Assembly (NCBI RefSeq): GCF_014269285.1
Contig: NZ_JACOAF010000021.1
Coordinates: 62,001-126,000 of the forward strand
Direction of reading: 5' to 3'
DNA length: 64,000 nt
Source: Rufibacter sediminis
GTDB taxonomy: Bacteria; Bacteroidota; Bacteroidia; Cytophagales; Hymenobacteraceae
Made by a program: the position numbers and the translations under genes. A model generated the notes under the pieces. The model was not told the origin of the DNA. It did not search any database and saw only the letters and a program-made list of their open reading frames with translations. Within the stretch, counting starts at the first letter, position 1. Each line of letters opens with the position of its first letter. This document shows, in pieces, positions 6,604 through 15,001 of the stretch.

Positions 6604-9044
6604 AGGTTGATCAGTCTACCGGTCAGGTAATTGGGAACGGCGTAGGTGACGCTATTCAGGTCCCTGACGTAATTATAGGAAATCACGTTGTTGGCGGCAA
6701 TTAGGTTCAGGACCTCTAGGCTAAGCCACAGGCTTTTCAGGCTCAGTTTATCAGCGTTCTCCGTTCCTCTGATGGTAATCAGTTTGGAGAAACCAATGTC
6801 TACCCGCTTGTAGGAAGGTCCGGGAAAACCACTCCGCAGGCTGAGGTTTCCTGGCGGGCTAAACGGCAGCCCCGTGCTGAACACCATGTTCAGGTACATG
6901 CGCAAGGTGGGGTTGTTGGGTAGATGGTCCTGAAAGTACACCCCAAAGTTCAGCAACTGATCAGTTGGTCGCCGGATATAGCTGCGGGCTTCTTTTTTAA
7001 GTACCTGGCCGGTTTCAAGATCTCGGGTGATGGTGGAGTCGCCGGTCAGGTTCTCTCTGGTTCTTAGAAAGCCCAAACTGAACCAGGACTCTTCGCCCTT
7101 GATAAACTCCCCGTTCACCCGCACATCAATCCCGGCGGCATAAGCGGTGGCGTTCACCTGGGGCAGGTACCGGATGCGCATGTTGTCCTGATCATACGGA
7201 ATTACCGAAGGCAGGTATTTGTAGTAGCCCTCGGCAGTCAGCTTAAAAGGTCTTCCCCATTTCTTGAACCGATACTCAGAGCCAGTGATGAAATGCCAGG
7301 ATTGCTGGTTGTTGAGGTCAGTCACCAAATTGCCTTGAGTGGTGCGCAACTCACGGTAGATGGGTGCCTGCACGTACAAACCGGTAGCCAGTTTGAAAGA
7401 CCAATCCGGCAGACGCGGTAACTGAACCGCATACTGCACCCGCGGGCTCACCGAGAGCTGCTTGTTCACGGACCAGTAATGAAACCGAACTCCGTACGTC
7501 AGGGTCTTGAGGCTGTCTAAGTTCCACTGGTGCTGCGCGAAGCCCTGGTACCGCTTGGAGGAAAGGTTCTGCTGGCTCTGGAGGCTGGAAAGGTCATACA
7601 CGTAATCAGACGAGTCCTGAAAGGAGTATTCATTCAGCACGTCCCGGATGTCTTCCTGACTGCCTTTGATTCCGGCGCTGAACTGGTGTCTGGAAGATGG
7701 GGTCCAGGTGGTTCTGAACTCCAGGGTTTGCAGCGCCGCCCGCAGCCGGTTTCTGGAATACTCGTACCTCGTACCTACCCCGCGCTCTCCGGCGCAACGG
7801 TTGAACGGTGATACGCCCGGCGTGGGCAAAACATCACAGAACCGGTACCCTGATTCCAGATCTCTGAACTCCCGTTCCTGGCTGTAAAGACCCGAGTAGA
7901 TCAATTCGGTGTTGACGTAAGGGGTAAAGGCATGCTGCAGCCGGAGGCCTCCCTGGTAGGTGGTGTAGCGCATCTGCTCCTGTCCGTCATACCCTACCAA
8001 AAGGCGCATCATCTGAAATTGGTTTCCAAACGTGGTTTCGCGGGTTTCCGGACGTACCTGGTAATTGTTTCGGGCGATGTTGCCTAAGAAGCTGAGTTGG
8101 GTTCTGGGCTCCAGACCGGCGGCTCGGTGCTCCTTCGGAGATAAGTCATAGGTGAGGTACGTCTGGATGTCAGAGAACTTCGGGCGGTAGTCGCCCTCTA
8201 CCTCCAGGCTATTCAGGACGTACGCCGCCGATTTATAACGAGCGCCCAGCAGGTAGCCAAACCGTCCTTTCGCTCCGGTGCCTTCGGTGTGGACTGATCC
8301 ACCGGTGAGGCTTCCAGAGACTGTGGCAGCAAATTTGGTGGGCGTTCTATATTGGATATCCAGCACCGAGGACAACTTATCGCCGTATTTTGGCTGCCAG
8401 CCACCTGAGGAGAACGTGACATCCTCCACCAGATCTGGGTTCACAAAGCTAAGGCCCTCCTGCTGTCCGCTGATGTTCAGGAACGGCCGGTACACCTCAA
8501 TTCCGTTTACATACACCAGGTTCTCGTCAAAACTACCGCCCCGAACCGAGTAGCTGGACGAGAGTTCGTTGTTGCTGGTCACCCCCGGTAGCGTGAGCAG
8601 AATCTTGTTGAATTCCTGAAAAGGCGATGGCAAAGTCTGGGTCAGGCGCGGGTCCAACCGGGTGATGCTCACCTGCTCGCGGGTGTCATCGCTGCTTTTC
8701 CCTCTGATGCGTACCTCCGTGAGCTGGCTGTTCTCTTCCTGCAGTTCAACGGTCACAAACCGGGTCTCATTGGGCAGCAACTGAACTTCCTCGCGCTGCG
8801 TCTGGTAGCCTATGTAGCTTACAACTAATATGTAACGGGTATTTGGCTCAACTTTCAGATTAAATCTGCCGCGCGGGTCTGAAGCCGCCGAAATGCCTTT
8901 GTCCTGCAAGGTGATGGTGGCACCAACCAAGGGCTTTTGACCGGCGTCCTGCACCACTCCCTGCAAATACGCTTGTTGCGCCCTGGCTGAGAAACTCAAC
9001 AAGAGAAGCAAAACTCCACCCCACAGACCAGTACGCATGCTCAT
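6582..9044 (-). CDS. TonB-dependent receptor with carboxypeptidase-like regulatory domain
   Basis: 820 residues. A signal peptide (about 1-22, ending ARAQ) is followed by a carboxypeptidase-D regulatory-like beta-sandwich (about 25-110, GVVQDAGQKPLVGATITLQD), a plug domain (about 115-230, SYSVRGGSFDENLVYVNGIEV) and a long outer-membrane barrel. Such receptors import substrates or act as gated porins; no SusD partner is adjacent, so the substrate is unknown. The barrel reaches the usual aromatic end LRF but continues four residues (IARL) that are encoded by an intergenic palindrome. Six bases separate it from rpe upstream, so the two are probably co-transcribed. A second ATG two codons downstream is possible. 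Confidence 0.92.
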   Translation of the reverse strand: MSMRTGLWGGVLLLLLSFSARAQQAYLQGVVQDAGQKPLVGATITLQDKGISAASDPRGRFNLKVEPNTRYILVVSYIGYQTQREEVQLLPNETRFVTVELQEENSQLTEVRIRGKSSDDTREQVSITRLDPRLTQTLPSPFQEFNKILLTLPGVTSNNELSSSYSVRGGSFDENLVYVNGIEVYRPFLNISGQQEGLSFVNPDLVEDVTFSSGGWQPKYGDKLSSVLDIQYRTPTKFAATVSGSLTGGSVHTEGTGAKGRFGYLLGARYKSAAYVLNSLEVEGDYRPKFSDIQTYLTYDLSPKEHRAAGLEPRTQLSFLGNIARNNYQVRPETRETTFGNQFQMMRLLVGYDGQEQMRYTTYQGGLRLQHAFTPYVNTELIYSGLYSQEREFRDLESGYRFCDVLPTPGVSPFNRCAGERGVGTRYEYSRNRLRAALQTLEFRTTWTPSSRHQFSAGIKGSQEDIRDVLNEYSFQDSSDYVYDLSSLQSQQNLSSKRYQGFAQHQWNLDSLKTLTYGVRFHYWSVNKQLSVSPRVQYAVQLPRLPDWSFKLATGLYVQAPIYRELRTTQGNLVTDLNNQQSWHFITGSEYRFKKWGRPFKLTAEGYYKYLPSVIPYDQDNMRIRYLPQVNATAYAAGIDVRVNGEFIKGEESWFSLGFLRTRENLTGDSTITRDLETGQVLKKEARSYIRRPTDQLLNFGVYFQDHLPNNPTLRMYLNMVFSTGLPFSPPGNLSLRSGFPGPSYKRVDIGFSKLITIRGTENADKLSLKSLWLSLEVLNLIAANNVISYNYVRDLNSVTYAVPNYLTGRLINLRFIARL

Positions 9045-9050
9045 TCGCCT

Positions 9051-9707
9051 TTAAAAGGAAAGTTGTTTCAGATCTGAAATGGTTTGCACCGGATTTGGGG
9101 AATTGAACACGAAAGAACCCGCCACCAGCACATCGGCACCCGCTGACAGCAGCAAAGGCGCATTCTCCAGGTTCACGCCCCCGTCAATCTCAATGAGGCA
9201 AGCCGATCCTTTCTCCTGAATCATTGTTTTCAGTTCCTTGATCTTCTGGTACGTGTGCGGAATGAACTTCTGCCCCCCAAACCCTGGATTCACCGACATG
9301 AGGCAAACCACGTCAATGTCCTGGATTACCTCAGACAGAAAAGAAACGGGCGTATGCGGATTCAGAGCCACGCCTGCTTTGGCGCCGCAGGCTTTGATCT
9401 GCTGGAGCGTGCGGTGCAGGTGCGGGCATGCTTCGTAATGCACGGTGATGATCTCGGCCCCGCCCGCTCTGAACTGTTCAATGTACAACTCGGGGTGTTC
9501 AATCATCAGGTGGACATCCAGCGGCTTTTGGGCTACCTTCTGAATGGCGTGGAGCACGGGAAACCCGAAGGAGATATTCGGCACGAAACGGCCATCCATC
9601 ACATCCACGTGAATCCAATCCGTGGCGCTTTGGTTCAGCATCTCAATAGCATGGTCTAACTGACCGAAATTGGCGGCCAGCACCGAAGGGGCAATCAAAT
9701 GAGGCAT
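9051..9707 (-). CDS. rpe: Ribulose-phosphate 3-epimerase
   Basis: A 218-residue TIM-barrel metalloenzyme interconverting ribulose-5-phosphate and xylulose-5-phosphate in the pentose phosphate pathway. It shows IAPSVLAANFG, WIHVDVMDGRFVPNISFG with metal and catalytic residues, DVHLMIEHP, SVNPGFGGQKFIP and EIDGGVNLENA. The frame is open nine codons upstream, but the family consensus begins at MPHLIAPS, so ATG 9707 is used. It lies six bases upstream of the TonB receptor on the same strand. Confidence 0.95.
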   Translation of the reverse strand: MPHLIAPSVLAANFGQLDHAIEMLNQSATDWIHVDVMDGRFVPNISFGFPVLHAIQKVAQKPLDVHLMIEHPELYIEQFRAGGAEIITVHYEACPHLHRTLQQIKACGAKAGVALNPHTPVSFLSEVIQDIDVVCLMSVNPGFGGQKFIPHTYQKIKELKTMIQEKGSACLIEIDGGVNLENAPLLLSAGADVLVAGSFVFNSPNPVQTISDLKQLSF

Positions 9708-9795
9708 AAGGTTATTTTTTCTTACACAAAGCAACGCTTTCTGACCGCAAAAAACAATTAGATGTGCTGCTCAGAAGCTTAGCCACTTGAAGGAA

Positions 9796-9838
9796 CGCTG
9801 TTTTAAGGCCCTTTTGCTGAAAATAGCCTTAAAACGCA
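9796..9838. repeat. Dispersed palindrome
   Basis: Full copy: cgctgttttaaggccctttt, gctg, aaaatagccttaaaacgcag. Lies in the 9708-10004 gap upstream of rpe. That gap also holds a degenerate copy and a terminator; nothing else is recognisable. Confidence 0.75.
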
Positions 9839-9910
9839 GTGCAGTTCTTTTCACAGAAAGCGATGAAAATTGCCTTAGCAAGAACTAACGTAACCTACCA
9901 ACCTTATCAG

Positions 9911-9951
9911 CTGTGTTTAAAGGGTGATTTCCAGAAAGTAGCCCTAAAACA
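9911..9951. repeat. Dispersed palindrome, degenerate copy
   Basis: ctgtgtttaaagggtgattt then ccagaaagtagccctaaaac. The arms are diverged, but spacing and the CCTAAAAC end match the family. Confidence 0.5.
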
Positions 9952-9953
9952 AA

Positions 9954-9980
9954 GCCTCGTTATAAGAGCTATAACGAGGC
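9954..9980 (-). terminator. Terminator of the lipoprotein gene
   Basis: 11-bp stem gcctcgttata with a 5-base loop. On the minus strand the stem is followed by tttgtttt, giving a U-rich tract. Confidence 0.7.
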
Positions 9981-10004
9981 CTTGCTGTTCATCTTGACGG
10001 ATGC

Positions 10005-10721
10005 TTATTCCATTTTGCCGGAGCTTTCCAGGACTTCCAGTTTATCGGTACCGTTCACGATGTACTCTTCGCCGTACGGGCACTGCTCACCGGTAGAGTC
10101 ATCACAGTAGAAGTAATGCTTGTCAGTCCGGTTCACCGGACCTTTCCCGGCGGCGTACACTTCATATTTCTCCTGGTACTCCAATTGGGTATCGGTATCT
10201 CCCTGCAGCAAAGTGACGGTGTTGTCATAGGTGTTTCCAGCCTCGGTGAAGATACTGCCTAAGTCAGCGTAGGTATAGTACACCGGCTTGTCGTGGTCTT
10301 CGTTCCGGAACGCATTGGATATAAAGGAATTGCCATTCTTCACAGGGAAGATCATCTGCACCGTGGTCTGGTTGTTTTCCTGAATCCGGAGATCAGAAGA
10401 AGACATGGAGATCAGCTTCACGCCGCTGACCATCCAGGCATCGCTGGCCGTATTCCTACGACTGATCTGCACCCGGTACCACTCCCGGCCGGTTTGGTCG
10501 GTCACGGTGGCGTCAATCCACTCGCGCTTCTGGTACGTGGAGGTCTGACTGATGGCGTCCCGGACGTACTTGTTCTCTGTGACGTTGAAGATCCAGTAAT
10601 TGCCAATGGCCAGCGGATAGTACTGGTAACCGAAGCGTTCTGCGTCACGGGTGATTTCATCGTCTCCGCAGGAAGAAAGCAGGCTGGTCAACAGGACCAC
10701 AAAGAGCAAGATTCGTTTCAT
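10005..10721 (-). CDS. Lipoprotein of unknown function
   Basis: 238 residues with a lipoprotein signal peptide: a hydrophobic run then LLSSCGDDE, where Cys18 would be lipidated. The remainder is beta-rich with a conserved-looking YYPLAIGNYWIFNVTE segment near residues 33-50, a type seen in uncharacterised Bacteroidota lipoproteins. No catalytic motif was recognised. It starts 16 bases after mnmA on the same strand and so may be co-transcribed, although a functional link is not evident. Confidence 0.8.
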   Translation of the reverse strand: MKRILLFVVLLTSLLSSCGDDEITRDAERFGYQYYPLAIGNYWIFNVTENKYVRDAISQTSTYQKREWIDATVTDQTGREWYRVQISRRNTASDAWMVSGVKLISMSSSDLRIQENNQTTVQMIFPVKNGNSFISNAFRNEDHDKPVYYTYADLGSIFTEAGNTYDNTVTLLQGDTDTQLEYQEKYEVYAAGKGPVNRTDKHYFYCDDSTGEQCPYGEEYIVNGTDKLEVLESSGKME

Positions 10722-10737
10722 ATGAGTTGAGTAGTTC

Positions 10738-11844
10738 TTAGTCTACAAGAAAGCTGGTTTCAATCCAGCCACCGCCAATCACGTCGTCTCCCTCGTAGAA
10801 AACGGCGGCTTGGCCCGGGGCAATGGCATTTACGCCCGCATGGAACTTCACCAGCATTTTATCGCCTACCTGTTCAATGGTGGCGGCGGTGCCGGGGTCG
10901 TTATAGCGTACTTTGGTGATGGTCTCGGTGGGCAGACCCAGCAGGTTCTCGTATTTGACCATGCTCAGTTTGCCTACGTTCATGCCGTTCTTAGCCAACT
11001 GCTCGTAATTGCCCAGCACTACCCTATTCGTTTCTTTCTCGATGCGGGTTACAAACGCGGGATACCCAAGTGCCACTCCCAATCCTTTCCGCTGCCCGAT
11101 GGTGTAAAAAGGGTAGCCTTCGTGCTTGCCAACCACGGTGCCGTCTTCCAGCACAAACTCGCCACCGGCTACTTCGGCCTGCAAGGTGGGTACTCTCCTT
11201 TTCAGGAATCCGCGGTAATCGTTGTCCGGAATAAAGCAGATTTCATACGACTCGGCTTTCTTCACCAGCGCATCGAACCCGCGGTCCATAGCCATTTGCC
11301 GGATCTCGGTTTTATGCAGTTGCCCCAACGGGAAAATGGTGCGGCTCAGGCTTTCCTGCGAGATTCCCCAAAGTGCGTACGACTGGTCTTTGTTATGGTC
11401 TTTCCCTTTGGAGATGACAAAACGGCCATTCTCCTCCCGGATGTTGGCGTAGTGCCCGGTCGCAATGAAATCACAGCCCAGCTTATCGGCGCGGCGCAGC
11501 AAGGCATCCCATTTAATGTGGGTGTTGCACAGCACGCAAGGGTTAGGCGTACGTCCGGCAATGTATTCATCGGTGAAATGGTTGATCACGTAATCGCCGA
11601 ATTCCTCCCGGATGTCAATGATGTAGTGCGGGAAACCCAACTGCACCGCAATGTCACGGGCATCGTTGATGGAGTCCAGGCTGCAGCAGCCGGTTTCCTT
11701 TTTGCTTCCCCCGGAACTGGAGTAGTCCCAGGTTTTCATGGTCATGCCCACTACTTCGTATCCCTGCTCGTGCAGCAGCACCGCTGCCACGGAGGAATCA
11801 ATTCCGCCACTCATAGCGACTAATACTCTTCCTTTTGAACTCAT
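10738..11844 (-). CDS. mnmA: tRNA-specific 2-thiouridylase MnmA
   Basis: Installs the 2-thio group on U34 of tRNA-Lys, Glu and Gln. The 368-residue protein has the N-type ATP pyrophosphatase P-loop SGGIDSS (about residues 12-18), the first catalytic cysteine in PNPCVLCNTHIKWD, and the second in SYEICFIPDNDYRGFL, followed by the YTIGQRKGLG domain and a C-terminal beta-barrel. The frame extends 33 codons upstream, but the family start MSSKGRVLVAMSGGIDS places the ATG at 11844. It has its own -7 element 51-58 bases upstream and precedes the lipoprotein gene. Confidence 0.95.
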   Translation of the reverse strand: MSSKGRVLVAMSGGIDSSVAAVLLHEQGYEVVGMTMKTWDYSSSGGSKKETGCCSLDSINDARDIAVQLGFPHYIIDIREEFGDYVINHFTDEYIAGRTPNPCVLCNTHIKWDALLRRADKLGCDFIATGHYANIREENGRFVISKGKDHNKDQSYALWGISQESLSRTIFPLGQLHKTEIRQMAMDRGFDALVKKAESYEICFIPDNDYRGFLKRRVPTLQAEVAGGEFVLEDGTVVGKHEGYPFYTIGQRKGLGVALGYPAFVTRIEKETNRVVLGNYEQLAKNGMNVGKLSMVKYENLLGLPTETITKVRYNDPGTAATIEQVGDKMLVKFHAGVNAIAPGQAAVFYEGDDVIGGGWIETSFLVD

Positions 11845-11894
11845 TTTTTTCTTAGATGAAACGGGATTCACAGTCCCGCCGAAAAACAATGCTG

Positions 11895-11902
11895 CAAATA
11901 TA
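11895..11902 (-). promoter_or_regulatory. Possible mnmA -7 element
   Basis: TATATTTG on the minus strand, a perfect match to TAnnTTTG, 51 bases before the mnmA ATG. No clear -33 TTG at the usual spacing. Confidence 0.4.
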
Positions 11903-12067
11903 GTGATTTTAACGCGTTCTGCCTGCTTCTGTCTTTCAGGCACTTACCGGGTTGTACTTTCCCAAACCCTGTCTCGCTAAAATAAGTTTAACAGAAGCAC
12001 AGCAATAGTTTAGCGCTGGAAAAGCCACTTTTAACGAATTCCTGTAGGCTTGAAAACCGAAACGCAT

Positions 12068-12075
12068 TACTTTTG
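12068..12075 (+). promoter_or_regulatory. Possible -7 element for the TrpF-like gene
   Basis: TACTTTTG matches TAnnTTTG, 52 bases before the ATG at 12128. The nearest TTG is too close to be a good -33. Confidence 0.35.
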
Positions 12076-12127
12076 GCGTTAGAACCGGTCTTAAAACGCC
12101 TGTTCTTCTAAAACAAGCAACAAAGCG

Positions 12128-12748
12128 ATGGCACTAAATACAATAGTTCTGGTGAACCAGATCACCAATTTAAGCGATGCCCGGTACTGCGCCGGCATGG
12201 GCGTGGAGATGCTGGGCTTTTCCCTGCAGCCGGGCCAACCGCAGCACCTTACCCCTGCCGCCTTCAAGGAAATTTCGGGCTGGGTATCCGGGGTGAAACT
12301 GGTGGGCGAAGTAACCAATATGCCCGTTCAGGAACTAGAGGAGCTCCTGCTCGACTATAAAGTAGACATGCTGCAGTTGAACAGCCTCTACTTCATTGAG
12401 GAAATGGACGATCTGCCCCTGCCCATCATTCTGCGGGTGCTCATTGACAAAGACACCGTTGAGGAAAACCTCCTGAACACCCTGGAGACCTACCAACAGC
12501 ACGTAGAGTATTTCCTGATTGACTCAGAGGACTTTTCCTTCATAGACGATACTAACCTGCGTTTCCTGCGCGATATTTCCAAAAAGTACCCCATTCTGCT
12601 GGGCTTCGGACTGACCAAAGAAAATACCCGCCAAGCCCTGGACAAAATCCAACCGGCCGGCATCGCCCTCAAAGGCGGCCAGGAAATCCGCCCCGGCTTC
12701 AAGAACTTTGACGAACTGGAGGAGATTTTCGAGCAACTGGAAGATTAG
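12128..12748 (+). CDS. TrpF-like (phosphoribosylanthranilate isomerase family) protein lacking the catalytic cysteine
   Basis: A 206-residue probable TIM barrel. The order of elements follows TrpF: strand 1 then NLSDARYCAGMGVEMLGF (like the TrpF DA..A...GAD..GF segment), VGEVTN, DMLQLN, an Asp in YFLIDSED, LGFGLTKENTRQAL and a C-terminal GIALKGGQEIRPGFKNFDEL. However, the near-invariant KICG motif that holds the catalytic Cys reads LVNQ here, and the usual SSGVE phosphate loop is KGGQE. No other trp gene is nearby. It may be a paralogue with a changed or lost activity, so no gene symbol is given. Fold assignment is fairly secure, function is not. Confidence 0.8.
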   Translation: MALNTIVLVNQITNLSDARYCAGMGVEMLGFSLQPGQPQHLTPAAFKEISGWVSGVKLVGEVTNMPVQELEELLLDYKVDMLQLNSLYFIEEMDDLPLPIILRVLIDKDTVEENLLNTLETYQQHVEYFLIDSEDFSFIDDTNLRFLRDISKKYPILLGFGLTKENTRQALDKIQPAGIALKGGQEIRPGFKNFDELEEIFEQLED

Positions 12749-12749
12749 G

Positions 12750-13043
12750 GTAATGTGCTTATTTTTGGATTTGGAAATTTGAAGATGTGGAGATGTGGCG
12801 ATGAAAGGATGTGCTAAAGTGCTAATTTTAGAAGTAGAGCACTTTTAATAGCTAGTCAGCCATTCATCAATTAGATCTTTAACCTGTCATTAAAAGAGAA
12901 ATCCCTTTTGGGGATGTTTTTGAAAAACATCCCCAAAAGGGATTTCTCTTTTAAGCTAGTTGATAAGTAGGAATTCGCACGCTTTCTTATATCTGCACAT
13001 CTTCAAATTTCCAAATCCTCAAATCCAAAAATTAGCACATTAA
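12750..13043. repeat. MITE-like element with long inverted ends, copy 2
   Basis: The left end (12750-12795: taatgtgcttatttttggat then ttggaaatttgaagatgtgg) and the right end (12985-13043, inverted) match over about 45 bp with an 8-base indel. The interior has no ORF but contains a 65-base perfect palindrome. The terminal motif recurs around 2764-3035. It lies between convergent genes and its right end touches the trmB stop. Confidence 0.6.
12890..12954. terminator. 65-base perfect palindrome; probable bidirectional terminator
   Basis: Two 32-base arms separated by a single g at 12922. The arm begins ttaaaagagaaatccctttt and ends ggggatgttttt; the right arm is its exact complement. Placed between the convergent TrpF-like and trmB genes, with T-runs on both strands. 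Confidence 0.65.
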
Positions 13044-13693
13044 ACCGAGTACTGGAGGTACTTGATGGGAACGCCTAGGTCCAGGTACTTCTTCTCGAAG
13101 GTGGTGTAGATGCCCATGGTGTGCTCCTGGAGATCAGATTCGTAGAGATCTTTCGTGTAGAGCAAGTTAGCGGCGTTTCGCTCCTGTAACACTTCCAGGG
13201 AATAGTCAAAGAGAAGCTCGCTGTCGGTTTTCAGGTGGAGTTTGCCGCCGGGTTTGAGGATGCGTTCGTACATTTCCAGAAAGCGCGGGGAAGTGAGTCG
13301 GCGTTTGATGTCCCGCTTGCGGGGCTGCGGGTCCGGGAACGTAATCCAGATCTCGTCTACCTCCTGCGCCCCGAAGTGCTGGTCCAGGTTCTCCAGGAAA
13401 ATGCGCAGAAAACCCACGTTATACAAACCGGCTTCCTCGGCCAGCGTACTTCCCTTCCAGATCCGGTTGCCTTTGATGTCAATCCCGAGGAAATTTTTGT
13501 CGGGGTGCCGTTGTGCCATTCCTACGGTGTACTCACCTTTGCCACACCCCACTTCCAGCACCAACGGTTGCTCCTTCAGGAAGAAGTCTTTGTTCCAGCA
13601 CCCCTTCAGTTTCTCAAAATTCTCTTTTCCCGGTTCCACCACGTTAGCCCGGGTGGCGTTTACCGCAAATTTTTCTAGTTTACCTCTGCCCAT
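13040..13693 (-). CDS. trmB: tRNA (guanine-46-N7)-methyltransferase
   Basis: 217 residues of the class I SAM-dependent TrmB family, methylating G46 of tRNA. It has the SAM motif LVLEVGCGKGEYTVGMAQ (about 42-60), LGIDIKGNRIWKG, and the family-specific WITFPDPQPRKRDIKRRLTSP, which contacts tRNA. Start MGRGKLEKF is three bases after the folC stop. It is the distal gene of an eight-gene minus-strand operon that begins with a large TPR protein. Confidence 0.95.
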   Translation of the reverse strand: MGRGKLEKFAVNATRANVVEPGKENFEKLKGCWNKDFFLKEQPLVLEVGCGKGEYTVGMAQRHPDKNFLGIDIKGNRIWKGSTLAEEAGLYNVGFLRIFLENLDQHFGAQEVDEIWITFPDPQPRKRDIKRRLTSPRFLEMYERILKPGGKLHLKTDSELLFDYSLEVLQERNAANLLYTKDLYESDLQEHTMGIYTTFEKKYLDLGVPIKYLQYSV

Positions 13694-13696
13694 TAA

Positions 13697-14989
13697 TTAT
13701 AGATCGGCTATTTCTGCCACCACAAAGGTACTACCGCCAATGAATATTACCTCATCTTCCTGGGCAAAAGCTTTGGCGGCCAGAAGAGCATCTTCCACAG
13801 TGGGGTAAGCCGCCCCTTTCAGGCCGGCAAACTGCGCCTCTTCCCAAAGCTTGTGCACAGGTAAAGCCCTCGGGATTTGCGCTTCACAGAAATAATACCG
13901 GTAGCTCACCGGCAAAAGACGCAGCACGCTTTGAATGTCTTTGTCGTTAACCGCCCCGAATACGAAATGCACCTGTTTCGGCTGCATGGCCAGTAGTTGC
14001 AGAATGACCTCCCGCAGCCCGTCTACATTGTGACCGGTATCACAGATCATCAACGGCTGATGTCCTAAAATTTGCCATCTCCCCTTTAAACCGGTAAGTC
14101 CCTGCACGTCCCGCAAACCCGCCCTGAGTTGGTCCTCCGAGATCTGGTACCCTTGCTGGTTCAACTGATCTACCGTAGCCAGCACGCCGGGTAAATTGAA
14201 CCGCTGGTAGCTGCCCAGCAGTGAAAGTTCCAGTTGATCCAGATACACGGTATCACCTTTGTACACAGTATAATATGATGATAATCCGGAGGCTTGCAGA
14301 AACTCTACTTTGTAGGCTTGCTCCGCGAAGATGAGCAGGCTTTCCGTTTCAAGGCTCTTTTGCTCAAAGATGCCCGAAACTGATTCCTGGGTTCTGCTGA
14401 TCACCGCCGGCACCCCTGGTTTTATGATGCCCGCTTTCTCGGCCGCAATCTCCTGCACAGTGTTTCCCAGCAAGGCCTGATGGTCTAAGCCGATGTTGGT
14501 GATCAGGGAAACCAGTGGGGTGATGATGTTGGTGGAGTCAAGCCGACCGCCCAAACCTACTTCAATAATGGCAATGTCTATCTGCTCTTCCACAAAGTAG
14601 TCAAAGGCCAAAGCCACTGTCATCTCGAAGAACGAGGGTTTCACCTCCTCAAATAAGGTCTGGTGCTGCTGGGTGAACGAAGCAACTTTCTCCCGGGAGA
14701 TCATCTCACCGTTCACCCGGATGCGCTCGGTGAACTCCTTCAGGTGCGGCGACGTGTACAGCCCTGTTTTGTAGCCCGCCGCCTGCAAGATGGCCGCCAG
14801 CATGGAGGAAGAGCTTCCCTTGCCGTTGGTGCCGCCTACGTGCACGGTTTTGAACTTGTGCTGCGGATTGTCTAGGGCCGCAGTTAACGCCAGAATGTTG
14901 TCCAGGCTCTTCTTAAAAGCAGCGTTGCCGATGCGGTGAAACATCGGCAACTGCTGGTATAGGTAATCTAAGGCTTGTTCGTACGTCAC
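13697..14989 (-). CDS. folC: Bifunctional folylpolyglutamate / dihydrofolate synthase
   Basis: A 430-residue Mur-ligase-family enzyme that adds glutamate to dihydropteroate or folates. It has the P-loop HVGGTNGKGSSSSMLA (about 46-61), TGLYTSPHLKEFTERIRVNG, GLGGRLDSTNI, TNIGLDH and CDTGHNVDGL, typical of the family and at normal length. It sits 12 bases after the tonB-like gene and 3 bases before trmB on the same strand. Its presence in an envelope operon is probably organisational, although this gene order may be conserved in related genomes. Confidence 0.95.
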   Translation of the reverse strand: MTYEQALDYLYQQLPMFHRIGNAAFKKSLDNILALTAALDNPQHKFKTVHVGGTNGKGSSSSMLAAILQAAGYKTGLYTSPHLKEFTERIRVNGEMISREKVASFTQQHQTLFEEVKPSFFEMTVALAFDYFVEEQIDIAIIEVGLGGRLDSTNIITPLVSLITNIGLDHQALLGNTVQEIAAEKAGIIKPGVPAVISRTQESVSGIFEQKSLETESLLIFAEQAYKVEFLQASGLSSYYTVYKGDTVYLDQLELSLLGSYQRFNLPGVLATVDQLNQQGYQISEDQLRAGLRDVQGLTGLKGRWQILGHQPLMICDTGHNVDGLREVILQLLAMQPKQVHFVFGAVNDKDIQSVLRLLPVSYRYYFCEAQIPRALPVHKLWEEAQFAGLKGAAYPTVEDALLAAKAFAQEDEVIFIGGSTFVVAEIADL

Positions 14990-15001
14990 GAAGGTCGTCT
15001 T

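Noticed and set aside
10810-11823. 337-codon plus-strand open frame opposite mnmA
   Set aside because: It lies entirely antisense to a gene with clear motifs; composition is that of a shadow frame and no family similarity is visible.
12085-12118. Possible further palindrome copy (ttaaaacgcctgttcttcta)
   Set aside because: Only one arm resembles the family and no complementary partner is present.
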